This document shows positions 22,457-33,359 of a stretch of DNA of 64,000 nucleotides, piece by piece. The position numbers and the translations under genes were made by a program. How positions within the stretch are numbered: the stretch's first letter is position 1; each line of letters begins with the position of its first letter. The notes beneath the pieces were generated by a model. The model was not told the DNA's origin, did not search any database, and saw nothing but the letters and a program-made list of their open reading frames with translations. Source of the stretch: Lactifluus volemus (taxonomy: Eukaryota; Basidiomycota; Agaricomycetes; Russulales; Russulaceae); NCBI GenBank assembly GCA_022376515.1, contig WTXI01000033.1, positions 237,347 to 301,346 on the forward strand, given 5' to 3'.

Positions 22457-23180
22457 GTCGAGGGGGGAGGTATGTTCCAGAGACTGAGGGTTTTCTGTGG
22501 GGGGGTTCTTCCTTAGGAGGGCTTCCTCGCATGGGGAGGGGGGGCTGAGGTGGGGATTTGCTTCCGGTTTCCCTTAGGAAGTGAGTCGTGTGGATTGTGT
22601 AGGGTTGGAGGGGTTGGGGGGGATCATTCGATCTCTTCGGGGTTTGTTCCGAGAGGGACTCGGAGATGGCTCTCTTTCGGTTTTGGAATTGGTCTGCGGG
22701 GGGAGGGAGGTCTCTTCCATGTTGGTGTGGTTTGGGGTGGGTTGGTTAGGTTGTTGTAGCGTTTGGTGTGGGTCGTCAGGGGCGGGTGGTTTCCGTTTTA
22801 GAAGGTGTACCTAACAGGTTTCAGGGGGTTGGTTTTCGGGATTTGTGTTGGGGTTTAACAGTTGGTTCTTTGGGGGGTTCGGGCTTAGCGTTCTATGTAT
22901 AGGGATTTATTTCGGGTGGCTACTACAGGGGGGGGGTCATTATCTATGTTGTGGCCCGTTAGGGGGGTTGTGTGGGTCATCTGGGTGGCTATGGGGGTCG
23001 CCCGTGCAGTTCTCTTAGGTCTGTGGTGGGTCTGATTTACTCGTTTCTGGAGGGGTCGTCTCCTGGGGGGGCGGGTTTTGTCTCCGAGAGTGAGTTGTAT
23101 CTCTTTCTCAACCTCGCCTTCGCCGAAGCGGAGGATTTCCAAACCATGGTGGTGGTCCGGGTTCAAGGTCCCCCGGTGTA
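22457..23180 (-). other. LINE 5' region
   Basis: C-rich on the minus strand, without a convincing gene. Frames at 21762-22532 and 22885-23340 are Pro/Arg/His-rich and have no motif. It is probably the 5' UTR and internal promoter of the LINE. Confidence 0.5.
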
Positions 23181-24267
23181 AAGGAATCGGGCGGATGGCA
23201 ATGGGAGAATACCCGGGCCGGCGGGGTTCGTCCGAGATTGGTGCAGAGCGCGGTAAATTGGGCCGGTCATCCCGGCCAGCTGCCACGGCTGTCGCGCCTC
23301 GACCTAACAACCCGATTACCTCTGCCCTCACCTGGTACAAATTTTTGGTCTTGTCACCACCTGGATATCCAGGTTACCTCCACTATTGTTGGCCTCGTTT
23401 TTTCATGCACCTCCTCGTTTTTGATGGCACCTCTTCATTGGTGGGAATGGTGGTTCGTAGCATATTTAATGTCCCTCGAGAATAAAAGTCTCGTAGTGCC
23501 CGGATCGAGTAGAACGCGACACACAGTGGGGTCTGCGAAAATGACGATTTGTGAGTGTGTTGCCTTTTTCGTGTTCCACACCACCTCCATGACTGAACGC
23601 TCCTCTCTGATTCCAGCGCTTGAGGCGACCACTATTGGCACACATCTCAACAACATTAACTTGTTCGCGTCGTCAGGCGTCACTTACTAGCTCAGGCTCC
23701 ATCAACTGAACGCTCACGCTACACCTGGAACGTACTGCTCAATCTCTGCTGTCTCCCGCCCTCGGCGAGCACGCGAATGACCTTTTTGTCCCGCGATTCT
23801 GGTAGGCAAGTACTTCAAAATCTTTGATTCGACTTGTGGACAATTGCATGTTAATATTCGGAAGCGTACGTTCAGCCCTGTCTCACCTATGCCGTAAAGA
23901 TGGTTGTTGCCGATCGCTGCTCGTTGCGGTGGACTCTTCCCTCAATATCCCTCTTACCGAACGCCTTTGTACCGTTCGTTACACTTGTAAATGATATATG
24001 GTACTTAACGATACTCTTGTGGATGTTGGCCCCTAGGCATCACGTGACATACACGAGCCCCTCAACCACACGGCCCCTCTGCAGCCCTCGATATTCCCTC
24101 AGCCCAACTGTCTTGCAGGGACGTGGAGACCCTGATCCCTGACTGTAATAGTAGTCCAAGCTAACTCTGTGCTTGCTAAGTTCAATTTCGAACAACTAGC
24201 ACAGTCGACAACCCATCAATATCTTCTCAACCGCGAACAAGAGTTACTAGGGAAAGGTCAGGTCATT
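23181..24267 (+). other. Upstream spacer of F-box gene 1 (type A)
   Basis: This matches the spacers before genes 2, 5, 7 and 8 (phrases such as tcgggcggatggc, ccacctgg/ccacctcgg, gggagagtacgtacagccctg). It starts directly at the LINE 5' end, so the rest of the first unit was displaced by the LINE. No protein is supported. The conserved tcttgcag motif at about 24109-24118 is followed by ggacgt instead of gtacgt. Confidence 0.6.
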
Positions 24268-25778
24268 ATGCGTCATCGGAAGGCACATATTGATCAAAGA
24301 GGCCGAGGTACGTCTCATGGCCATGGGCTGTCGCTGAAGCAATCACTCACTTTGATGGAGTAGGCCTGATTTCTTTCCCACGTGTGACAATCGGATCCCT
24401 CCCTGACAATGTCCTCCTGCACATCTTCGATTACTGTCAAATGCTTTCATTATACAGGTACCTTCGGTGGTGGCACGCACTGGTCCACGTATGCCAAAGG
24501 TGGAGATACATTGTACTCGAATCATCGCTTCGTCTTAAGTTGCAACTTGTATGCAACGAGAACACATCCATGAAGAAGACGTTAGATGTCTGGCCACACA
24601 GCTTTCCTATTGTCGTAGGCCATTGGCTCCCTCTGGGTGGAGCTAACCTTATTTCCACATTCGAGCACTGGCCTCACGATCGCATTTCCGAAATCAGTCT
24701 CAATTTAACAAGTACTCTATTGAAGCGACTCAATAAAGTGATGAAGAAGCCATATCCAGTTTTGACACGTCTTTGCCTTTATAGTTCGGATTCGGCACCG
24801 GTGCTTCACGATACCTTTCTGGGTGGATCTGCCCCGCGTCTAAAGTATCTCTACTTGGGTGGTATTCCATTCCCGGCACTACCGAAATTTCTTTCATTTT
24901 GCCACGATCTTGTCGATATTCGACTCGACAAGATAACCAATACTGGTTACTTTTCACCCGAAGCTATGGCTACAGCCCTATCCGTGTTGACTGAGCTCAA
25001 ATACATTGCCCTGGATTTCGAATCCCCAGCTTCTTTCCCTGATCCAACCAATAGACTTCCGTCTTCATTCCAACGCATTCCCCTCCCCGCTCTCGCATAT
25101 TTGGAGTTCCGTGGCTCTAGCGAGTACTTTGAGGATCTTGTGGCTCGGATAGACACTCCTGTTATGACTTCCGTCGACACCTGGTTCTTCAATCCGAGTC
25201 ATCTCGACTTTGACATTCCACATTTCCTCCAGTTTATCGGTCGCACAGAGCTTCCCAGGTCCTTCGAGGAAGCAAGGGTGTATTTTTCTTATGAAAGCAT
25301 CCAAATCCTCTTCGGCTATCGTATTACACCGGAAAAGAAGGAATATCCAATCACTCTATCTATCGAGATATCGTACCATGGGTTTGATTGGCAAGTTACG
25401 TGTCTAGCTCAAATATGCGGCAAGATTTCGCCTCTCTTATCCAATGTACAACGGCTTCTCATCGCTACTAGCTGGCCTCCCCGTGACAACCTAATGTTTC
25501 TCGATTGGAAAGACCATGTGGATAACCACAAATGGCTAGAGATCTTGCAAGCATTTTCAGCTTCGCAGCACATGCATATATCGCCCAAGCTGGGTGAGAT
25601 CATTGCATCTGCGCTGTACGAGCTCACTGGGGAAAGGGTCAGGGACGCATTGCCTGTGCTGCGCCATCTCTACCTTCCATCCCCCTCTGCATCCATGCAG
25701 CAAGCTATAGAGCCATTCATTTCCTCCCGCCAGCATTCCAATTACCCGATCACTGTCCATCTCACAGAAATGGACTGA
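24268..25778 (+). CDS. F-box protein, tandem array gene 1
   Basis: Two exons, 24268-24307 and 24364-25778, 484 residues. The start is ATG at 24268 (MRHRKAHIDQRGR); the intron is 56 nt (gtacgt...gagtag). Without this splice the long frame has no ATG before the F-box. The F-box occupies about residues 20-65: TIGSLPDNVLLHIFDY then WWHALVHVCQRWRYIV. The rest is irregular leucine-rich sequence with repeated PxLxxLxL patterns (PVLTRLCLYS, PRLKYLYLGGIPFPALP, LPALAYLEFRG), ending HLTEMD. F-box proteins bind Skp1 in SCF ubiquitin ligases and the C-terminal part chooses the substrate; the target is not known. It is more diverged than genes 2-6. Confidence 0.9.
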
Positions 25779-27897
25779 TTATCGGCAGTCTGGATTAATG
25801 TTGATGGTCCTCATCAATCCTCTCCGCTTCTGTTTTTCCTAGTACCTGTGACTGTCCTGATAACCGCTGTTCACCCCTCTCAGTGATTTCCGCCTCCCCA
25901 TAGCAGCTCTCCAGTACTTGTAATTTGATCTATGGAGGGAGTCAGGCATGAACAGCCGGCAATAAATGTTTGGTTGATCGCCACGACAAACTTGTAGTCA
26001 TTTCATGAGAACATTAATATCTCCTCTACGAAGCAATGCGGATATTTTGTCGAAATACAAAAAGTTTAATCAAGACACGCTAGAGACGGGTCGTTGCTCG
26101 GGTCGTAGCGGCCGGTGTCCACCGACTCCCGGGCCGAGTTTTAACCAGAACTCGGACTGGATGGTAAGAACAGAGGCACACGGTGGTCACGGCGGTGCGG
26201 TCGCTTCGGCCGCAAAACCAATTTCTTCAAGGTGGCGTTTGATTAGGAATAGTAATCACATCCTCAACAGCTCATGATCGAGATAATAATTAAAGGGGAC
26301 CACAAAATACTTTTGGCCATGCTTACCCTCCTGCTCGCGTGCCGAAAATGTTATTTGTCAATAGAGTGGGAGTTGTGAAAGTGAGATCGCAGTCGCAAGC
26401 CATTTGGAACAGCGGGCACTGTAATGACGTAGACGGGAGCTTGTAAATAAAGGCGTGTTCAGAGGAGTCGGGCGGATGGCAGTGGGAGAAAACCGGCCTG
26501 GGAAACTTCGCGATCGCTATCGGAGAGCGCCGTAATCTGGGCCGGTCAGTCCGGTCCGGCCTGACCTACCGCGGTAAGCTTGTAGGTGCGGAGGCAGTCG
26601 GTGGTGCGTTTCTCTGCAGCCGCAATCGCAAGTCCTTGGAGGCGTTTAGTTAGGTATTGAGTGCAACCGAATGCGTGGGCGACTCAGCTAGAAGGTCTGG
26701 GAAGTTCCACAGCCTCTACAAGCCTGCCAGCGTCGATTCTGGTAATGTCGATTCCCACGACCTTCCTTTTCGTCAGTCGTCACTCACCACTTCATCGTCA
26801 CGCGCCTCGCCCTTTAGTTCCTTTACACCGCAATTACCTCTGCCTCCACATGGTTCAAATTTTTGTCTACGTCGCCACCTCGGTTCCACAGCCAGCATTT
26901 CCGCTTCCTGGCGAGCGTCTCTTTGTTAGATCTCATTTTCTTCCTTTTTCTCATTTTCCCTTGTCGTGTGTGAATGTGATAGTCACACGCAATTCCCACT
27001 TATCGTTGGCCTCGCTGGTGGCGATGGTAGTTCGGGGCATATTTATGACCCTCAAGAATCAAAGTCCAGAGCGAATAGAATCCTCAAACAGTGGCGCCTC
27101 TGCGAAAGCGATGATTGTGAGTGTGTTGTATTCCACATCACCTTTACAACTGAACGCCCCTCTCATATTCCAGCCGACCACCACTGGCATACATATCAGC
27201 GACACTTGTTAGCGTTGTCAGGCGTCGCTCTCTATACCTCAGGCTCCTCTGTTGGAGGTTGCACCCGGAACGTACTACTCAACCGTTGCTGTGTCCCGCC
27301 CTCGAGCACGCGAACGATTTTCATTTCCTGCGATTCTAAGTCAGCAGATACTTCAAGATATGTGTCGGCTTGTGGACAGAATTGTTAACATTCGGGAGAG
27401 TACGTACAGCCCTGTCCCTCCACTTATGTGGAGCGATGGCTGTTGGGTGTGAGCTCATCGCGGTGGACTTTGCCTTCGATGTTCCTCTTCTCGGGGACAT
27501 CTTTGCATCGTTCGTTAGTACACTTGTACTTTATAGATGATACTTAATGATACTCAGAGTGGATGTTGTCCTCTATCGCTGCCAGATGGGTGACCGTATT
27601 CTCATAGGCTCAGGGTTGTGGTCACGTGCATCATGTCTTAGTGACATGCGTCGTGCGGCCTCGACACACACAGCCTCTCTGCGGCCCTCAGGTGAACTAT
27701 CAACGTCTCTGTCGAAGAGTTCTCTTTCTCGCAGGTACGTCCAGATTCCAGATCCCTCACTGCAATAGCAGTCTAAGCTAACTCTGTGGTTGCTAAGGTT
27801 GAATTTCGAATCACTAGCAGTCACACTCGATAGCCCATTAACTACCCTGGTCTACCCATCTTCTCAACTAAAGTTTCGAGGGAAAGGGCAGGTCATT
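25779..27897. other. Spacer between F-box genes 1 and 2 (type A)
   Basis: 3' region of gene 1 followed by the upstream module of gene 2. The part 26080-26500 recurs at 38030-38490 before gene 5 (acgggagcttgtaa, gaggagtcgggcggatggc). The conserved tctctttctcgcag|gtacgt site is at 27721-27740. Short frames (26661-27212, 26966-27388) are not conserved in frame between units and are not called. Confidence 0.6.
27721..27740 (+). other. Conserved acceptor-donor (AG|GT) motif upstream of the F-box genes
   Basis: A pyrimidine-rich acceptor, tctctttctcgcag, runs straight into a strong donor, gtacgt, 158 nt upstream of the gene 2 ATG. The same arrangement is present before gene 3 (junction after 31632), gene 4 (35334), gene 5 (39502), gene 6 (43044, gtatgt) and gene 8 (63167). 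It is degraded before gene 1 and deleted before gene 7. It resembles a zero-length exon (recursive splice site), or marks alternative 5' UTR splicing. Confidence 0.45.
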
Positions 27898-29399
27898 ATG
27901 CGTCACCGGAAAGCGCGTATTAGTCAAAAACGACCGGGTACGTCTCATGACCATAAGCCGCCGCTGAAGCAATCACTCACTTGGATCGAGTAGACCCGAC
28001 TTCTTTCCCACGCGTGACAATCGGATCCCTCCCTGAAAATATCCTCCTCGACATCTTCGACATCTATCGAACGTCTTGCATCATCCCCCCCTCCTATCTG
28101 TGGTGGCACGTGCTGGTTCACGTATGCGGAAGGTGGAGATACATTGTATTTCAATCACCGCTTCGTCTTCATCTGCGACTTCAATGCAATGCGAACACAC
28201 CCGTGAAGAAGACGCTAGATGTCTGGCCACGCACCTTTCCTATCGTCATACAGGAATCGCGATCGCGACTCCCTCTGAGTGGAGCTAACATTATTGCCGC
28301 ACTCAAGCATCACGATCGCGTGTCCGAAATCATTCTCTATACGACAAGTACTGTATTGAAGCGACTCTACAGAGTGATGAAGAAGCCATATCCAGTTTTG
28401 ACACATCTTCGCCTTCATATTTCAAATTCGAAGTTGGTACCAGTGCTTCGCGATACATTTTTGGGTGGATCTGCCCCGCGTCTAGAATCTCTCAGCTTGG
28501 TTGGTGTTTCATTTCTGGCACTACCAAAATTGCTTCCATCTTGCCACGATCTTGTATCAGTTGTACTCGCAGAGATACCCAATACCGGTTACCATTCACC
28601 CGAAGCTATGGTCACAGCCTTATCCGTGTTGACCAAGCTTAAAGAAGTTTCCATTGGATTCGAATCCCCGGCTTCTCGTCCAGATCCAACAAATAGACCT
28701 CCCTCTTTATTGACACGTATTGTCCTCCCTTCTCTCACCAGTTTGTGGTTCTTTGGCGCTAGCGAGTATTTTGAGGATCTTGTGGCTCGGATCGACACTC
28801 CTGCTATTCTTTCCATCGACGCACGGTTCTTCAATCAGCTCGATTTTGACATTCCACATTTCCTCCAGTTTATCGGTCGCACACAGATCCCCAGGTTCTT
28901 CGAGGAAGTGAAGCTTGACTTCATTGATAAACGCGTCTACATCCACGTTGGTCATCGTGATCCACCAGGAGGGCAGAAAGCTCTATCTATCTCGATATCG
29001 TGTCATGCGTTGGATTGGCAAGTTGCGTTTGTAGCTCAAATATGCCGCAATATTTCCCCTTTCTTATCCAATGTAGAACGGCTTCTCATCGCCACCAGCC
29101 ACCCTGACGATGTAGTATTTTCAGATTGGAAAGACTACGTGGATAACCCCCAATGGCTGGAGCTCTTTCACGCATTTTCGGCTTTGCAGCACATGCGTAT
29201 ACCACCCAGACTGGGTGGGATTATTGGATCTGCGCTGCAAGAGCTCACTGGGGAAAGGGTCATGGACGCGTTGCCTATGCTACACCACCTCCACCTTCCA
29301 TCCCCCTCTGCATCCACGCAACAAGCAATACAGCCATTCATTTCCTCGCGCCAGCGTTCCAATCACCCTGTCACTGTCCATCTCACAGAAATGGACTGA
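27898..29399 (+). CDS. F-box protein, tandem array gene 2
   Basis: Exons 27898-27937 and 27994-29399, 481 residues; the 56-nt intron is gtacgt...gagtag. Exon 1 encodes MRHRKARISQKRP. The F-box (TIGSLPENILLDIFDIYRT ... WWHVLVHVCGRWRYIV) carries the longer variable loop with TSCIIPPSY, shared with genes 5 and 8. The C-terminal body contains FPIVIQESRSRLPLSGANII, VMKKPYPVLTHLRLH, ARIDTPAILSIDARFFNQL and the usual HLTEMD end. All signals of an expressed gene are intact. Presumed SCF substrate receptor. Confidence 0.92.
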
Positions 29400-31758
29400 T
29401 TGTCCGGTGTCTGGATTAATCTTGATGGATCTTCATCAATGCTCTCCACTTCGCATTTTGCCAGTACCTGTCTTTATAACTGTTCCCCACCCCTCCCAGT
29501 GTTTATCACTTTCCCACATCAGTTCTCTGCTACTTCTTGTATTTTGATGTACGATAAACAGGCGGCACGCACTTTGGTGCCTCAGGCGAAGGAGAGATAT
29601 AGACCAAGGTTTTTATTTCGTATTACAGCATGGACTGACGCCAGGGGGAGTCGGGAATAAACGTTAATAAACAGCCGCCCATTGCTGCCAGTGGGTCAAC
29701 TGGGCATGTAATATTCCGTTGATAATCGCCACGACGAACTACTAGTCATTCATGAGAAATCTAGCGGCTCCTCCGAACCACGCAGCCACTTTTCCGGGCC
29801 ACAAAAGTCATTTCAAGATACGAAAACACGGAACGCGGAGGTAGCAGGTGGTCGAGGGGGAGTAACGAACTGAAGTCCATGTTGCTCGCCTTACCACAAA
29901 CACTTCAACTCTAAGGTTTACTAGTAACGCTCATTATGTCACCAAATTTGATGCAATATGAGTGCCTGTCCTGCACGAGTGCAAAGCTAGATTTCCCCTT
30001 AGGCAGCTATGGGATTGCCCCGCTTGATCCGTTGTCCGGGAGAGCCCGCGGCCGCTTCCCATGGATTGATGTGGTGGCCAGGCGTTCGGAGCATCTCCCA
30101 TTGCAGCCCAGAATTGTCGGTAGGTGCCATTGAAGCGTCGAAACGCCATGCTCACACTAGAGAAGAAGCCGAAAGCGTTGGTCGGAGTGGAGATGAGCTC
30201 ATCGGGGTCCAGTAAGATAATGCATTCCATGGCTTCCATCACAACGTCAGCCTGTCCAAGAAATGAATAATTGCTCTTCTTCTACTGTACGATCTCAGAG
30301 TCAGAGTCAACTTCTGTCCAGTCGTATTCCATGCGACCATAATTTGGCATGGCGTGGGATAGCTCAAGTCTGCTCGACCATGGTGGGATACTGCTCACTG
30401 GCAGCCGGAATTGATTAATTCATTTGGATGCGCGCGCGGAAGGATCCCCAGAGGTTAGAACCAAAATACTGGAATTGAGTATCTCGGTTGTCCGAGGTGT
30501 GAGAACAATTCCCACTCAACACGACCTTCCTCACCATTTCGTCGTCACACCTCTCGCCCCTTACTTCCCTAATACTATCAATTTCCCATTTTACGTCTAC
30601 GCCATAATCCACTTGAGTATCCATGCCAGCATTTCCGCTTCGTGACAAACATGAGTCCTCGAGTCGGCGTGATCCCCTTCAATTTATCAGGTCAGAACTT
30701 CTCCTCTTTTATCCTATCTGTAACACATCCACACCCACGTCATCGTCCGTTGCGTTCTCATATGGACTATGATAGTGAGTCGTAATTCGTTCTATCCTTG
30801 TGCTCCTTTCGTTTATCCCCTTGAGACCGTGACCCTCTTTTTGTGGAACCTCTTTGATGCCAGTGGCTAGCATATCTACCATGCCTCGAGGAAGTCTAAT
30901 GGTGCGCGGAACGAGCAGAATGCCACACGAACAGTGGGATCTTCTTGGAAATGAGCCAAGTCGTTTGTGAGTGAGTTGCCTTCTCCGTACTCCACACTAC
31001 CGCTGTGACCTCTTCTCTCAGATTTCTTGTGTCAGCGGTGTATACGGTAAACCATTAGCCCGCCTGACCTGAATGACAAATTCGTGATGGCCATTCCAGC
31101 ACTTACCCAACTACCACCGACATGCGTCTCGACAGTATGAACAAGAATCGACCGCTCAAGTTGCACTGGGGATGTACCGCCTCAAGCTCGCGAACGACCA
31201 CGATTTCCCGCGAGTCCAAGTCACCGAGTACTTCAAAATATTTGATTGTGTGTCGACTTGTGGACAGAATTACATGTTCATATTCGGGGAGAGTACGTAC
31301 AGCCCTGTCCCTCCACCTATGCCATAACGATGGCTGTTGGGCGTAACTAATAAGCGCACTCGAGAATCATCCCTATTCCTGCTCATCGCGGTGGACTTTA
31401 CCTTCGATGTTCCTCTTCTCGGGGACATCTTTATATCGTTCGTTAGTATACTTGTACTTTATACATGATACTTAATGATACTCAGAGTGGATGTTGGCCT
31501 CTATCGCTGCCAGATGGGTGACCGTATTCTCATTGGCTCAGGGCTGTGGTGCACGTGCATCAACAACACAGCCTCTCTGCGGCCCTCAGCTGAACTATCA
31601 TCGTCTCTGTCGAAGAGTTCTCTTTCTCGCAGGTACGTCCAGAATCAAGATCCCTCAGTGCAATAACAGTCTAAGCTAACTCCATGGTTACTAAGTTGAA
31701 TTTCGAACTACTAGCAGTCACACTCGACAGCCCATTAACTATCCCATCTTTTCAACGA
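29400..31758. other. Spacer between F-box genes 2 and 3 (type B)
   Basis: 3' flank of gene 2, an antisense relic (29934-30242), then a type-B upstream module. Type-B phrases, shared with units 4 and 6, include ctcgagtcggcgtgatccccttcaa, gatgccagtggctagcatat and catgcctcgaggaagtctaatgg. A short open stretch at 30893-30970 with a gtgagt donor could be an exon of an unidentified or non-coding upstream transcript. Confidence 0.55.
29934..30242 (-). pseudogene. Antisense relic, family unknown (unit 2)
   Basis: A 102-codon minus-strand frame containing LDPDELIS, AFGFFSSVSMAFRRFNGTY and WAAMGDAP-xx-WPPHQ. The same protein reads at 33730-34053 and, with frame breaks, at 37425-37646 and about 41590-41800. 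Conservation of residues suggests that it derives from a real gene. I do not recognise the family, and no start exon is found. It lies tail-to-tail with the preceding F-box gene in each unit. Confidence 0.45.
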
Positions 31759-33359
31759 ATGTTACAAGCACCATCCTCTACACATCTTCTGAAGGCGATT
31801 TTCAAGCAAAGAGGCCCAGGTACGTCTCAGGACCAGGGTTGCCGCTGAAGCAAATTCAAGCAATTACTCACTTGGATCGAGTAGACCCGAATACTTTCCC
31901 ACCCATTACAATCGGATCCCTCCCTGACAATGTACTCCTCGACATCTTCGACATCTGTCAAATGCCTGTAGACGAGTCCCCTCGATGGTGGCATGCGCTG
32001 GTGCACGTATGCGGAAGGTGGAGATACATTGTATTTCAATCGCCGCTTCGTCTTAAGTTGCGACTTGTATCCAATGGGAACACACCCGTGAAGAAGACGC
32101 TTGATATCTGGCCACGCGCCTTTCCTATCCTCGTCATAGTGGAACCGGGTCCGAGACCCCCTCGGGGTGGAGCTAACATTATTGCCGCACTCAAGCATCG
32201 CGATCGCGTGTCCGAAATCGATCTCACTATAACAAATGCTCTATTGAAGCGACTCAACAAAGTGATGAAGAAGCCATATCCAGTCTTGACACGTCTTTAC
32301 CTTCATATTCGGAAGTTTATAGCACCGGTGCCTCCCGATACCTTTTTGGGTGTATCTTCCCCGCGTCTCGAGTATTTCAAATTGACTGGTATTCCATTCC
32401 CGGCACTACCAAAATTTCTTCCATTTTACCATGATCTTGTCGAAGTTCATCTCGTGGACCTACCCAATACCGGTTACATCTCACCCGAAGATATGGCTAC
32501 AGCCCTATCCGCGTTGACCAAGCTTAAATTCTTCCTCATTGAATTCGAATCCCCAGCTTCTCGTCCTGATCCAACAAATAAACCTCCGTCTTCATTCACA
32601 CGCGTTGTCCTCCCCGCTCTCACCCGTTTGGAGTTCCATGGCGTTAGCGAGTACTTTGAGGATCTCGTAGCTCGGATCGACACTCCTGCTATTATTACCG
32701 TCTCCACATGGTTCTTCAATCAGCTCGACTTTGACATTCCACATTTCGTCCAGTTTATCGGTCGCACACAAATCCACGGGTCCTTCGAGGAAGCGAAGCT
32801 GGACTTTGATTATAAAAACGCCTACATCCACGTTGGCCATCGTGACCCACCGGGAGGGAAGGAATTTCGGTCCACTCTAGATATCAGGATATCGTGTCTT
32901 CCGTTGGATTGGCAAGTTACATGTCTAGCTCAAATATGCGGCAAGATTTCGCCTTTCTTATCCAATGTAGAACGGCTTCTCGTCGTTGCAAGATACTTTA
33001 GCGATGTAGCGTTTTCATATTGGAAAAACTACGTGGATACCCCTCAATGGCTGGAGATCTTCCATGCATTTTTGGCTTTGCAGCACATGCAAATGCCGCC
33101 CAGACTGGGTGAGATCATTGCATCTGCGCTGCTAGAGCTCACTGGGGAAAGCGTCATGGACGCATTGCCGATGCTATGCCATCTCTACCTTCCACCCCCC
33201 TCTGCATCCACGCAGCAGGCTATACAACCATTCATTTCCTCACGCCAGCGTTTCAATTGCCCTGTCACTGTCCATTCACAAGAATGCACTGATTGTCATA
33301 TTATTGTCGATGCGTCGTCATCAATGTTCTCCACTTCTCTTTTTGCTAGTACTTTATAG
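31759..33359 (+). CDS. F-box protein, tandem array gene 3 (alternative exon 1, extended C-terminus)
   Basis: Exons 31759-31819 and 31885-33359; 511 residues. Exon 1 differs completely from the MRHRK type: MLQAPSSTHLLKAIFKQRGP, shared only with gene 6. The intron is 65 nt, with about 10 extra bases (aattcaagca) compared with its relatives. F-box: TIGSLPDNVLLDIFDICQM and RWWHALVHVCGRWRYIV. At the C-terminus the sequence ctcacagaaatggactga has become ttcacaagaatgcactga, shifting frame; the normal HLTEMD end is lost and about 24 extra residues follow (ending MFSTSLFASTL). Otherwise intact. It may still be functional, as the change is at the extreme end. Confidence 0.88.

Larger units (their letters stand above)
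15620..23180 (-). mobile_element. Tad1-like LINE, nearly full length
   Basis: Minus orientation. A 26-nt poly(T) at 15620-15645 marks the 3' end. ORF2 (endonuclease, RT, RNase H) and ORF1 (zinc-knuckle protein) follow. The 5' end is placed near 23180, where sequence homologous to the F-box unit spacer resumes (taaagg...tcgggcggatggc; compare 26450 and 38443). The host flank at its 3' end is the copy of 1-592, while the 5' side is F-box array DNA. I find no matching target-site duplication, so the element looks like a recombinant of two LINE copies. A frame change near 20550 interrupts ORF2. Confidence 0.85.

Noticed and set aside
21762..22532. 256-codon minus-strand Pro/Arg/His-rich frame
   Set aside because: It overlaps LINE ORF1 in another frame; the zinc-knuckle frame is the real one.
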